Source: Selaginella tamariscina (taxonomy: Eukaryota > Streptophyta > Lycopodiopsida > Selaginellales > Selaginellaceae). Taken from it: a stretch of DNA of 64,000 nt. The stretch is taken from assembly GCA_003024785.1 (NCBI GenBank), contig PUQB01000866.1, forward strand, positions 19,471 through 83,470. The letters are read 5' to 3'. Each line of letters begins with the position of its first letter. Within the stretch, counting starts at the first letter, position 1. A model generated the notes under the pieces. That model searched no databases. It was given only the letters and a program-made list of their open reading frames with translations, and was not told where the DNA came from. Positions 10,830 to 23,300 of this stretch are shown in pieces. The position numbers and the translations under genes are program-made.

Positions 10830-11400
10830 GGTTGATGATGTGACATTGAAGACATTTTAATTTGTTTATGTTTGTTTTTCTTTAATTTTAGTTTTTAATC
10901 ATCTCTCCTCTATGTATAATATATACACACAAGGATAAAAAAAAAGGAAATATATAAATGATGCCCAAGCATTCCCTTCCGATTAATTATGTTGCATATG
11001 TATATATTTTGATATTATAAATGTTGAAACTTCTATTTGTGTCGACTAGAATTTTAATAATATTTAATGTTATGGTATATATCTTATACATAAATATACA
11101 CAAATGTATATAAATAATATATATTTAATGATATAGTTGAAATATCATACATATCAGTTTGTTCTTTTGTAATAATGAATATGGTTAAGAATATTATTAA
11201 GGTTTAAAATATATTATATTAGACCTTTTAGAATCAGAATATATTAAAATTTAAAATATTTTAGTATTTGAAAATATCTTAAAACCTTAAAGAATACAGA
11301 ATTGAAATCAATCGTATACAGTATATTCAAAAAGCAAAGAAAATATAAACATGTATTAGCTACATCTATAATAAACATATGTTACATTTATATTTGGGGA
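10830..11400. other. AT-rich outer block of arm B and flank
   Basis: Its outer part is the reverse complement of 1-390 and it matches 38,640-39,100. No gene is seen. The Ty3 element at 11,401 is inserted in it. Confidence 0.6.
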
Positions 11401-11557
11401 TGTAGAGATTGGAATATAGAATGTGTATATCATTAATTCAGAAACCCTAACTTATATACAAGAGCGAGTGGTCCAGATTGAATCCAATCGACGGCTATCA
11501 AAATCCACTACGCTAATAATAGTATGTGCACATGCAGCCGTACACGTGGATCTTACA
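11401..11557 (-). repeat. 3' LTR of the Ty3 element
   Basis: It matches 16,102-16,258 over its whole length, and both copies end GTGGATCTTACA on the plus strand. Confidence 0.92.
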
Positions 11558-11589
11558 TCATCCCCTCCTCTCGGAAGGGTGTAAGTTGG

Positions 11590-14500
11590 TTAGGGTTCTC
11601 TTGTAGACGGGCCCGGATCTGGAGGAACATCAGGAGGAGGTACTGGTGGATCTGTAGGCGGCACAACTTGTTCCCGTTGCACAAAATGCTTCAACCGTTG
11701 CACATGTACAATCTCTGGAGGATCGGGCTGAATGTCGTGCCGAACCTCATAAACCTGTGGCCCTACTTGCCGTAGCACTCGATACGGTCCTTTCCACTGA
11801 GGAAGGAGACTCTTAGCTAAACCACGTACCGTAAGCTTGGGAAAACGAACCAACACCAGTTCATCAACCTTGTACTCCGTAGGAGGACGATGATGCGAGT
11901 TGTAGCGTTGTTGTTGTCCTACTTGTACGCGGCCCAAGTGTTCTGCTGACTCCGCACGAACCAATGGAAGAATGCTCGTCAGATACCGATCCCACGACCT
12001 AGCATCAGCAGCTCGCGGTAACCGAGAAGGCAAACCCAACTCCGTTGGCAACACCGGGTCATGACCATACAAGAGCTTATATGGGGAAGTACCAATGGAA
12101 CTTTGAACTCCAGTGACATAAGCATATCGGAGAGACGGCAGATAACCATCCCAATCCGAATGTTGAAAGTTCACATACTTCGCGATCATCCCCTTGAAGG
12201 TTCTGACGAGCCGTTCCACTAAACCATCTGTCTGAGGATGATAAGCACTTGTGAAAGTGTGGCGTATCCCTAGTCGAGATGTCAAAACATGAAATGCCTC
12301 AGCCATAAATGCGGACCATTATCCGAGAGAATTCGCTCCGGACAAGAATGCTGAAACACGACCCGATTAGGAGAAACTGACCAACAGCAGAAGCAGTCGC
12401 ACTAGCAAGAGCACCAACTTCTACCCAACGAGTTAGGTAATCAGAAGCAATAATAACGTACTCGTTACCAGCAGTTGACCGCGGAAAAGGTCCCATCAAA
12501 TCAAATGCCACCAATCAAACGGACGAGAAACTGCAATTGACTCCAACCGTCCTTCCGAAGCACATGGGGGAGTATTGCGAGCTTGGCACCACACACAGCT
12601 ACGCACATACCGAATCACATCTCCTCGCAACTCCGGCCAATAGAAAGATCTGCGCAGCTTCTCCATCACCCGACGATGTCCCATGTGCCCGCCAAGAATA
12701 GGAGAGTCATGGTAAGCATGGAGGAAGCGTGGAATGAAGATTGAAGGCACCACCAACCGCAAAGGATCATCTGGATCAGTCCCCACAAAATAAAGAAGGT
12801 CATCCTGAAGGCGATACTGTGAATGTAAATGCCTGAAAGGCAAGTCATCAGCAAGTGATGCAGGATTTCAAACCCATCACGAAGCCTTCGAATCCACGGC
12901 TCAACCTTTTGAGCTTCCCGAACCTCATCCAAAGACGGCAAATCTAACTCTGCATTCTGCGGACACTGAATGTCAAGCACAGCAACTGCTGATGGTACGG
13001 AATCTTCATCCAAAAAGTCCACTGAAGCTGGAACAACTGGTTCCTCTGGGGCAACAGAAGAGAGAGAAGGTGGAAGAGGAGCCCGAGAAAGAGCATCAGC
13101 ATCAGCCATGGAACTCCTGGACGATGAACAACTTCAAAGTCGTAAATTTGAAGTTTCAAGGCCCACCGAGCAGTACGCCAATCAAATTCTTCCGCTTCAA
13201 CAACGAAGTGACTGCTGCATGATCGCCTTCCAACAACGTCCGCGAACCATGCAAGTAGGCATGGAGCTTCTCAAAACCCCAAACTGCTGCTAGACACTCC
13301 TTTTCTGTCGTGGAGTAATTCACCTCTGCTGGCTGCAATGTACGGCTGATGTACGCAATGGGATGTCGTTGGCCAGGAACACTCGTACTCTCCTGCATCA
13401 ATACGCCCCGAGGCCGATGTCAGAAGCATCTACACGCAAGATGAAAGGACGGGTAATCCGGGTACGCCAAAACTGGAGGAGTCGTCAACAACTCTTTGAG
13501 ATCTGCAAATGCCTGCTTGCAATCCTTAGACCAAACAAAAGAAGTCATTGACGATTTCAACAACGCGCGCAACGGTGCAGTACGATCTGAAAGATGATCC
13601 ACAAAACGACCCAGATATTGTACCTTGCCAAGAAAGCGTTGCACATCATTCACACACTTTGGCGTAGGGAACTTCAAAACTGCAACTAGTTTGTCAGGAT
13701 CGACTTGCAAACCTTCACGTGAAATGCGATAACCCAGATAAGTGGTGTCCTTTGATCCAAACACACACTTAGATGGCTTCAACTTCAAACCAACTTCCCG
13801 CAGCCATCCAAAACCTTACGTACATCACCGACATGCTCTCCACGTTCCATCCGAATGGATCAAAACATCATCGATGAAATCGCAGTCACCTCCGGCATGT
13901 CGCAAAGAACCTCGTCCATCATACGTTGGAAAGTTGCTGGAGCATTGCTCAAACCGAAAGGCATCACCAAGAACTCGTACAGGCCAAATGGTGTCCGAAA
14001 AGCAGTCTTGGGAATGTCCATGTCAGCCATCGGAACTTGCCAATATCCAGATGCGAGATCTAACTTGGTGAACCAACGGCTCCGCCCCAGTCGATCCAAA
14101 AGGTCTGCAGTATGAGGAAGTGGGTACACATCTGAGACGGTTACCTCATTTAATGGGCGATAGTCAATGCAGAATCGAACGCTCCCATCAGGCTTCGTCA
14201 CAAGGTGAGGTTCGCACACCCAAGGACTTCGAGATTTCCGGATAACACCCTTCTCCAACATCTCTTTGACATTCGCTCGTAAGATCTTGAGCTCCTTTGG
14301 TGACCGACGCCGAACAGGTACCTTGATTGGCCTAGCATCTTCCAGTTGGAATAGGGTGGCGTGTCGCAATCTTGGCCCCAGATGACAAGTCGAAGTTGAA
14401 AAGATCAGCATACTCCTTCTTGAGTTGATCAACAACTACAGCACGACGATCATCTGATGGATCCAGAGAAGGAAAGGAAAAGCATGAAGGAAAATGGTTG

Positions 14501-14881
14501 GAAAAGGGTGAGACAAAAGTGATGGAAGCAGAGGTGGAAGTAGATGGACGAAGTGGAATAGAAGTAAGAGGAATGGAAGAAATACGAGGGAGAGTCAAAC
14601 AAGGGGAGACTTTCAAAGTCACACTTGGCATGATTGCGAGTTAACCAATCCATACCAAGAATAAGGTGAAAAGCTTGACTCGGCACCACCCGTAAAGATT
14701 GAAGCTCGAGCTCACGATCATCCACACGAACAACAATGTCCACTTCATCTCGCGAACAAGCATGAGTATGTCCGTTGCCGTACAGAATGAAGACTGGTTC
14801 TTCCGCACGACGCAAATGAAGGCTACAACGTGTAGCAACAGATTGAGAAACAGAGGACAAACTTGAACCTGTATCCACCAA
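11590..14881 (-). pseudogene. pol region of the Ty3 element
   Basis: Protease is recognised from VDTGSS and LILGMDWL, and reverse transcriptase from RFCIDYRPLN, DLASGYWQVP and MPFGLSNAPATF. RNase H and an integrase zinc region (GHMGHRRV with CVWCQ) follow, then the integrase core with AYHPQTDGLVER. A proline-rich tail ends the polyprotein and no chromodomain is seen. It is a fossil with several breaks. Confidence 0.85.
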
Positions 14882-15390
14882 TACTGAAAGGAAAAGGACG
14901 TGGCGTGTGATTAAAACGAGCTTGAAAAGTGAAAACCGGATGATTTGGTGCCGAGTGAACCCCTTGATGATACTCCCGAAAGAAAGATGGAGGGGTCACT
15001 AATTTATTCGCACAAGGACCCTCCTCTACTCGTGCGATTCGTCGTTTCCTAGAAGATCCACTGCATCACAACCTTCCATTGCAGCAGCACCAATCGGACG
15101 TTGTTGACGCCATGGCCTCCATCCTGGAAATGGGGGACGCCAATCGGAAAACCGTTGACAGCGCCGATACGTGTGTCCAACCTCATCACACGCCCAACAA
15201 CGAACTGCACGTCCACGTCCTCGTCCACGGGCCCACCTTGTGCTGGTACACGAGCGGCAATAGCCTCAACCTCCATCGGAGCAGGTCCATCCCCAACATG
15301 AAGTGGAACAGAGCACGTGAAGGCGCAAGTGGGAGAGGTGAGACTCATATCGTTGTGCCAGCCTCAAAGCATCATCAAGAGTCATTGGAG

Positions 15391-15978
15391 CTAGTGCATG
15401 CACAAGCCCCACAAGGTCTTGACGAAGTGTGGCCACAACATACCTAACTTGATGCGTTCCGACATGTTAGGTTCTGCACGCAGCAAAAGGCTTCGAAAGT
15501 GAACACCAAATTGCATCACCGACTCAGATGGCTCCTGACGAATACGATGCAACTGCTGAAAAGCATCATCACAGTCATCCACATGCCCAAATGCACGTTT
15601 GAAGATCTCTGGAAGAATATTCCAATCTCCACGAGTTGCAACGTCCAGACCATTGTACCACTGCAACGCCGTCCCTTGAAGATAAGTAGGAAACTCACGC
15701 AAACACTGAGCACCGTCCCACGAATGATATGTGGCAACCACAATGAAATGGTCAAACCAATGGTACACATCATCTCCAGGATTTCCGCGAAAGAAATCCG
15801 GCCGGACACGGGGGTTTGCAACATGAGTAGGAGTACCCTGGACTGTGAATGCTGCCATCAACTGAGAATGATTGTTCAATTGCACACGCATGGCATCCAA
15901 CAATTGCATGAGTAACTGCTCCACATACAAGGGATTTGCCTGTTGTGGATTCATGGACAAAAAAGAGACAAAATCCAC
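15391..15978 (-). pseudogene. gag region of the Ty3 element
   Basis: An open stretch of 195 codons has a Ty3 gag core: RPDFFRGNPGDDVYHWFDHF, then AYL-type LQGTALQWYNGL, and RIRQEPSESVMQF. It lies directly downstream of the 5' LTR in the element's orientation. Confidence 0.8.
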
Positions 15979-16101
15979 AAGAAAAGAATAGATCTAAACA
16001 ATGGAAAAGCTAGACCTAAGAAGACAAAGAAAATTGATAAAAAGACACAAATCCAAGCACTCCGTAGGGACAATTAGAGGTGCCCCTCACTTCCACCAAT
16101 G

Positions 16102-16258
16102 TGAGAGCTCGGAATATAGAAATGTGTATCCATTAGTTCAGAAACCCTAGCATATATACAAGAACGAGTGGTCCAGATTGAATCCAATCCGACGGCTATC
16201 AAAATCCACTACGCTAATAATAGTATGTGCAGATGCAGCCGTACACGTGGATCTTACA
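16102..16258 (-). repeat. 5' LTR of the Ty3 element
   Basis: This is the partner of 11,401-11,557. GGGA follows at 16,259-16,262 and precedes 11,401. Confidence 0.92.
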
Positions 16259-16286
16259 GGGAGTCCACTTTTATTAGTGTTTAAAC

Positions 16287-16391
16287 CCGTAGTCAAAAAA
16301 TGATATAGATTAATAATTAAACTAGATTAGTAATAAATTTTTTATTATTAATTTAATTTAATTACTAATCCGTAGCATTTTTTGACTACGG
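16287..16391. mobile_element. MITE-like 105-bp palindromic element (copy 1)
   Basis: The terminal inverted repeat CCGTAGTCAAAAAATG is matched exactly by CATTTTTTGACTACGG at the other end, around an AT-rich core. A related element lies at 38,923-39,007. The superfamily is not clear from the ends. Confidence 0.75.
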
Positions 16392-19027
16392 ATATAAACA
16401 TAAGTATATGTATACATAGGGTATGACTGTGTATGACTCATGTTAACCCTAGTCAATAATAATAATTAATAATACTCCCTCTTTGTAGTTTATTAACAAA
16501 TTTTGAATTTTCTAATGTTTTAAAATATTAAATGTTTATGTTATTATACATATTTTTTCTTTACCCTATAAACAACGTACGATACCATAAATTTTATTGT
16601 TAGCTTTTGGCGGTTCTTCGACTTTTGGATGATTAAGTGGTAATATCTCTTCTTTATGAAATATTATTACAAAATTATTTAGTTTTTTAACATCATCTAC
16701 CTCAAACTCGTACAACTTCAACTCCTTATTCATTAATTTTGAGATAACAAAATCTAAAGTAATATACTTATAATTAAATCCAATTTTAATTTCACATTAG
16801 TTGGTTTATCAAAATAATCATGTCTAATCTTTCTTGATATTTTAATTATTTCACCAATATATCAAGTATTTCTTTATTGCCTTTGTTGTTTTGAATTTCT
16901 TAATTAAATGGTTTGTTTGTATCTTAAGTTAAAACAACTAAAGTTATATAATATAATTTACAAAGTGTAAATATTGCCTTGTATAATACATCACAACCTG
17001 AGTTGTTAATGTTGTTAGGTACCAAAAGTTTGTAAAATATGTGTCAGCTCTAACTCAAGTCAAGTTGTATCAAAAATAATGTTTTTTATACAAGTATATA
17101 TATTATTTAAAAAAAAACACACGTCTTTGCTTAAAAATGAGTTGCTATTTAACCTACTGACTAAGGTGCTTTTAATAATCTTTTAAATGATGTCATCATT
17201 TTCAAACTCTACTTATGGACAAAATAAGGTCATCTCTCTCTTTTCCATGTGAGACATTTATATTAATTTCAGCTTTTTCATCCATTGCCTCAAGATAAAC
17301 ATTATATATTTCATCACTAAGCACCAAATTAAATTCAATATTATCTCTGGAATGCTCTTTATAAATTTTTTATATTGTTTAAGGTTCACTCCACCATTCA
17401 AATGTACTTACATGTGTATGTAATTATAAGCATTTATACATTTATCTATACATATATACAATTTATATATAGGTTTAAGTATATATATATTTATGTATAT
17501 ACACATACAATCACATCTTAGATATCTTTATGTGTGTGTACATACACACATATAATTTGACTTCAAAACACTTGTCTTGTGCGTTATTTAAACTTAATCT
17601 TAAGGCTCTCTATATGTCTACATTCGTAACTATAAAATTGTAATTGCATAAGTTAGTCTTGACTCCACTTGTCTTTTCAACTTTGACTAAATGCTCTTTT
17701 GCTTTGCATGTGCCTTAAGAAACTTAATTTTGCCCTTAACAACCGCATATTCATTGAACTATAGTATGTAACAAGTCTTATTCATCATATGTTTCTTGAA
17801 CCATGCCTCTCACCTCCGAGAGAAACGTTTCACAGCAATTAAATTATATAGATGCCAAAGGAATTGCTAAATGAGGAAATTTATCTTTGAATAGCTTCAT
17901 TAATAACACAATAAAATGATATGATATTTGTATATCCATAAAAGTTTCTCTACTAATAAAGTGACTTTCAAGTCATCTCTTTATTAATTTATTAGTAAAT
18001 AAATGTAGTTATTTATAATTAAACAAGAATATGATCTATATTAGTATACTTCAATAAATGCTTATTTAAAAAAGAAACTCACAGTTAAAGCAACCTCTAC
18101 ATGTGAAAAGAGATTCATGATTGGAAACAAAAAGATCTCCGCAACTTTATAGCAATGGAGAAGTATACTTTTGTCCCTAATGTTTAAATATAAGGTTTAT
18201 ATATTATAGATAATGCATGTTACATAAGGAAAACCCACTCTCGTTGTGTTACTTGTTCCCTAAGTTCTCTCTAAACATGCTCTAACTTTAGCCATCAATC
18301 ATTGTACGGCAACTAGTTCTATTGATCTCTTTCTTAAAACATCATCTTTGTATAGACCATGCTTATTGTAATTTAGTTTTTTCAAAACTTGTTATATATA
18401 TTTATTGCTTAAACATAAAACATAAAACATAAGAGATAAAAAATGTAAAATTGAGAATATTACACTCTGCAAAACTAAATAATAACTGCTTTGTTAGTTG
18501 ATCAATTAGGTTAATAAGCTTCTTACCATTATGAATATCGTCTTAATCATGAAGACATTAAGATATTATTTGCTTATAACACAAAACCAAGCTAGTCAAT
18601 AATGAACTTTCTTTGCTTATTTGACATGTAGTGATGCAATATGATTTTTCTTCTTTGACCATCATTGTCTAAAGCATAGCCAATGACAGGACCAACAATA
18701 GTCAAATATAAAGATCCTCTATTACTTTCCATTGTTCTCTACAATTGTAGCTATGAATTTATTACAAGTTATATTGTAAGCTTTGGCAACCTACCCAAAC
18801 AAAGGATTGAGTATCATCATTTAAATCATCTATAGGAATATGGTCTTGAAAAGCTTGCAAAACATTTTCATAACCTTGTCCATCTCCAATTTCAACCTCA
18901 TAATCAACCATGCACTTATGATTTTTCTTTTCTTCATAAAAACTAGATAAGCAATTATATGTGAACATCCATTTAATAACTCTTTTTATCCAAGTTTTAT
19001 CTTCATAAATTATAATAGGCACCCTAC
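16392..19027. other. Old AT-rich sequence without recognised gene
   Basis: There are no long open frames except 18,762-19,027 on the minus strand. The rest contains short fragments only and microsatellite-like TATA/CATA stretches (17,400-17,560). I see no recognised domain, RNA gene or element boundary. Confidence 0.5.
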
Positions 19028-19031
19028 CCAC
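18762..19031 (-). pseudogene. Unrecognised coding remnant, cut by the 12-kb chromovirus
   Basis: An open minus-strand frame includes RVPIIIYEDKTWIKRVIKWM and an acidic stretch with DYEVEIGDGQGYENVLQAFQ. It ends at the insertion site at 19,028-19,032. Coding-like sequence in the same orientation lies beyond the element at 31,203-31,796. I do not recognise the family. It may be a host gene or an older transposon gene. Confidence 0.35.
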
Positions 19032-19032
19032 A

Positions 19033-19994
19033 TGTCATAGTTTTACTATGACTCGACCTTTACTTTGGGGTTTGACTGTTGTTACCTACCGAGTTGTGTG
19101 GCGAACCCTAGTTGTAGTGAGAAACAGCCCCGCTTAGTGCACTTAGGTGTTTAGGGGTAGTCCGGCCGGCTGTCACTAGGTACCTCGAGAAACTCTAGGC
19201 GAAGGTAGTACTTACCCTTAGAAAACTCTCCCCCAGTTTGACGTTACAAAGATTTTTCCGTTAAAATAGCTTGTCAAAAAGGGTTAGGGACACCCCTAGG
19301 GTTGACCTAACCCTAGGGTTGCCCTAACGCCCTAATACCCCCCCTAGGGGTTAGGTTTAGGGTTAGGTTAGGACAACCATTTTCTCTAAGGGCTGGCATT
19401 TCCGTGCCAGCCCACTTACTCATTTAGGTAAACAGGGGGGGGGGGGGTCCGTCACATAAATAAGGTAGAGTATATGTAGTGAGGCTTCCTGGGTTCAAAA
19501 GAGAGCTCGTTAACCTCCTACCGGTGCAAGCTAAGCTTGTGTCGTCAAGGTGCAACCCTCTGTTGTGCCGCCCAAACTTCCACACGACAGGGGTACAACC
19601 CACCCTAGGGTTAGACTATCCTTATCGTTGGCAGGATCTTGCCTTTGAGATAGGGGCACGTCACTTCCAAGGAGTTAGTCAGATTCCTTGGTCCGAAAAC
19701 CTGCCGCAAGCTCAAAGACATTGCCCGAGTTCACGTTCCGCAAACTAGTGGTTGAGGCCTTGCTCCGGCCGCCTCAACCACGCCAAGCTAGGAACGACAC
19801 CTAAAGCTCGGCTAGTCCGTGTATCCTGATTCACAAGGTGAGTCTCGTTTGGACTTAGTCAGTTAGGGTTTGTTCCTAAGGCTTGGGTTCCTAATACGGG
19901 TTACTTTACCAGATTCCGTGGGGTTTCCAGAGAGGGGATTCCAGGGTTGGCACCTGGCAAGCCGCCTTTGTGGCACCAGGTAAAAACTCTGACA
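19033..19994 (+). repeat. 5' LTR of the chromovirus
   Basis: It matches 30,180-31,161. Near 19,290-19,375 it carries clustered CCCTAACCC/TTTAGGG-like and CCTAGGG motifs, and near 19,435 a poly-G run. Confidence 0.93.
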
Positions 19995-19996
19995 AT

Positions 19997-20008
19997 TGGT
20001 ATCGGAGC
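19997..20008 (+). promoter_or_regulatory. Primer binding site of the chromovirus
   Basis: TGGTATCGGAGC lies two bases inside the 5' LTR. The common plant site complementary to initiator Met-tRNA is TGGTATCAGAGC. Confidence 0.85.
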
Positions 20009-20369
20009 AAGTTCTCTGCGGTCAGTAGGACTGCCTTAAGTCATAGGGTGTTTCAATGTTTAGATAACTCTAAATTCTTGATTATACTCTATTGCTTTCG
20101 GTTGACATGTCTGTATTCTGCGCAGAGAGTTTGATCCTGTGAGTTGTCAAACTTCGGAGAACACTTGCTCAGTGAGTCGGCGTGAGATTCTAGGTATGTC
20201 CGAAAGTCTTATGCTAGTTTAAGCTGATGTGTGTGGGTGTACAACCTGTGCAGGGTGTTTCCAATTTCACATTGGGAATATTCCAAGCATATTCTCCGAG
20301 TGTTGAACTAGGGTTCAATACGATGAGCAAGAAAGCAACCAGAGCCTGAGGCAGAGAGGGCTGTCGCAG

Positions 20370-23300
20370 AGGCTCAAAATGAGGAGATGGATGAGGCTGA
20401 TCCAGGTCGACCCCCTAGGTTAGACAGACCTGGTTGGCGAGAAATAATGATGGATGCCCTAAACGAACTTCGAGGGGATGTTTGGGTTGAACGACCGAAT
20501 CGATAATGTTGCCGTTCGGATTCCAACGAATACTGCAGTGCCAGATGTTCCGCAACCAGACACACGGAAAAAGAAGAAGAAGCATGACTCAGAGTCAGGT
20601 TCCTCTGAATCAGATTCTTCGACGGAAGTAGTGGTGGAGGTCCCAGTAAATTCAAACCGGTAAAGCCTTCGAATTTCATGGGTTCAAAGGATTACAAGGT
20701 TTTGGATGACTGGTTGTATGATATGGAAAGCTATTTCGAGGCTGCTTCCGTGAGAAAGACAGAAAAGGTTGCATGTGCCAAGCAGTTTCTTAAAGAAGAA
20801 GCTAAGACTTGGTGGCGAATTGTTGAAGGTGAACGTGGATACCGAAACAGCTGGAAGCACATGAAAAAGGAGATCAAAAAGCAGTATATGCCGGATGATC
20901 TCGGTTTGCGATTGCGTGCTGACCTGGCACTTTGTCAACAGGGTTCGGGGAAGTCCAATGGACCACGTTTATCGATTCGAAAGTGTACGGCGATTGGTGC
21001 CAAATATGAGCGATGATGAAGCTCGAAGTTGCTTCATGGCTAGCTTGAATGAGAAACGCGAAGAGAAATCTTAAGGTACAAGCCAACAAGCTATCGGGAA
21101 TGTCAAGAGGCAGCTCAAAAGGTTGCTTATGGCATGTCGTTAGAAGACTTGTACAAAGGGGAGGAAGCAAAACCTAAACCAAGGAGTTTCCTCCAAAGTC
21201 TGGGTTCAGAAGGTTTGATAGGCGACCAGATCAATCGCCATCAATTCGAAGTGCAAGTCCCTTTGTCGGCAGTTCCAAGTTTTCGGACACATCAAGACCC
21301 ACCGGATTTCGGAAACCATTGGCGTTACCACCTCCTCAGCAGGCCAAAGGATCGGCTCCAAAGTCTGCTCCCCCGCGTTCCGCAGGCGGGGTTGTGAAAT
21401 GTTATAATTGTAACAAGCCTGGTCATTTTGCTAAAGAGTGTCAGGCACCCTCACAACAATCAGGACATTTCAAGGCGATGGTAGAAGAGGAAGTTGCTGA
21501 ACCAGAAACGCTTGAAGATCCGGAAGATGAGTCAGAAGAGGTAATGTTGTGCCAGACACAACCTGCCTTATTCGCTATTCAAGACAAAACTGACCCTTTG
21601 CTATATTTGACAGGAAGGATACGAGGGGACCGAGTCCGAATGATGATCGATACTGGAGCAACATACAACTTCATATCGACTAGTCTAGCTCGTCGATTGA
21701 ATTTGGATGTAATAAAGATGTGTGAAATAAAGATCAATTTTGGCAAAGGTTCTCAAAATACTAATAATATAGCAAGGGCAGTTCCTGTCCAAATCAAAGA
21801 TTGGAAGGCTAAGCTAGACTTAGTTGTCTTGAATATGACGGGGTTTGACTTTGTTTTGGGTATGGAATGGTTCCATAAACATGTAATCGAAATGAGGGGT
21901 TCCGGAGATAATCGAATCACGCTTGCAGCAGATAAAGAAGGACATTAGAAAAACCACGCTCAAAATGGAAACGCTAACTGATAAGGATTGGAATCCTATG
22001 TTCCTTACCTTAACTCAGTTGCGTAAGGCAGTTAGACATCGAACGTGTGTTTCTTGCAATGGTTTTGGATACTGGTGAAGTCAAAATAGGAGATGGTCAA
22101 GAATCTGTTCCTAACCTATTTTGGAAGTCTTGAACATGTTTAAGGATGTGTTGCCAGAAGACTTGCCGCCTGAGTTACCTCCACGTCGAGTTGTGGACCA
22201 CAGGATAGAGATTTTGCCAGGTTCGTCTCCACCGGCAAGAGCCCCATATCGGTTGAATCCTCAAGAGTTAGTAGAATTGAAGAGACAGCTGACAGAATTG
22301 ATTGGTCGAGGACACATTCGACCTAGTCGATCGCCGTATGGTGCACCTATCTTGTTTGTAATGAAAAAGGATGGTACGATGCGAATGTGTGTGGACTATC
22401 GAGCGCTGAACGCGATAACTATCAAAAAAAGTATCCTCTTCCACGAGTGGACGACTTATTTGATAGGCTATCGAAAGCAAAGTATTTTTCAAGAATAGAC
22501 TTGAGATCGGGGTACCATCAGATTCGGGTAGCAGAGAATGACATTGAGAAGACCGCTTTTCGAACGCGTTATGGATCATTTGAGTTTCTAGTCTTACCAT
22601 TCGGGTTGTGCAATGCTCCAGCAACTTTTTGCACAATGATGGATGATGTGTTTAGAGACTATCTAGACGAGTTCGTAGTGGTGTATATTGATGACATTCT
22701 GATTTTCAGTTCGACAATTGAGGAACATGTGGAACACTTAGAAAAAGTGTTTCAGAGGTTGAGAGAGAACCAGTTGTATGCTAAAGAAAGCAAGTGCGCA
22801 TTTGGTCAAACCAAGATAGATTTCTTGGGACACTTGATCTCAGGTGGGGAGGTTGCCATGGACCCAAAGAAAATTCAAGCTATTACTGAGTGGATGACTT
22901 TAAAAGATGTGCATGAAGTTAGATCATTTCTTGGTCTGACAGGGTATTACCGAAGATTCATAAAGGGTTACTCGGAAATAGCGGCCCCATTGACAGATCT
23001 TACGAAAAACATTCCATGGCATTGGACTCCAGAGTGCCAACGTGCGTTCGTCAAACTCAAAGAGGCTATCTCTTCTGAGCCAGTTTTGCAGTTGCCCATC
23101 TTTGAAGATCCCTTTGAAGTAGAATGTGACGCTTCCGACTTTGCAATTGGTGGTGTATTGCAACAGAAAGGACATCCAGTGTCCTTTTTCTCGAAGAAGT
23201 TAGATGCCGCGCAAACTCGATGGCCTACTCACGAAAAGGAGATGTATGCTATTGTTGCTTCCTTGGAGTATTGGCGTCATTATCTTCCAAGTCATGGCAC

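Larger units (their letters stand above)
8885..11290. repeat. Right arm (B) of the large inverted duplication
   Basis: This arm is the reverse complement of arm A (1-2,340) and carries ING exon 1, gene V and gene W in inverted order. Arm B stops just after ING exon 1: the rest of the ING-like gene and gene X found in arm A (2,340-5,450) are missing here. The join is to sequence that matches 40,070-40,110. Confidence 0.85.
11401..16258 (-). mobile_element. Ty3-type LTR retrotransposon with short LTRs
   Basis: Two 157-bp LTRs (TG...CA) bound the element, with GGGA on both sides as a likely 4-bp target duplication. A purine-rich tract (GAGAGGAGGGGATGA) abuts the 3' LTR at about 11,558-11,572. 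The sequence next to the 5' LTR reads TGGTGGAAGTGAGGGG on the minus strand and is a candidate, non-canonical primer site. Parts visible on the minus strand are gag (15,391-15,978), protease (about 14,640-14,881), reverse transcriptase (about 13,700-14,330), RNase H (13,156-13,401) and integrase (11,590-12,843). The order protease-RT-RNaseH-integrase is that of Ty3. The element is broken, with several breaks. The LTRs differ at roughly ten positions by eye, which suggests moderate age. Confidence 0.9.
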
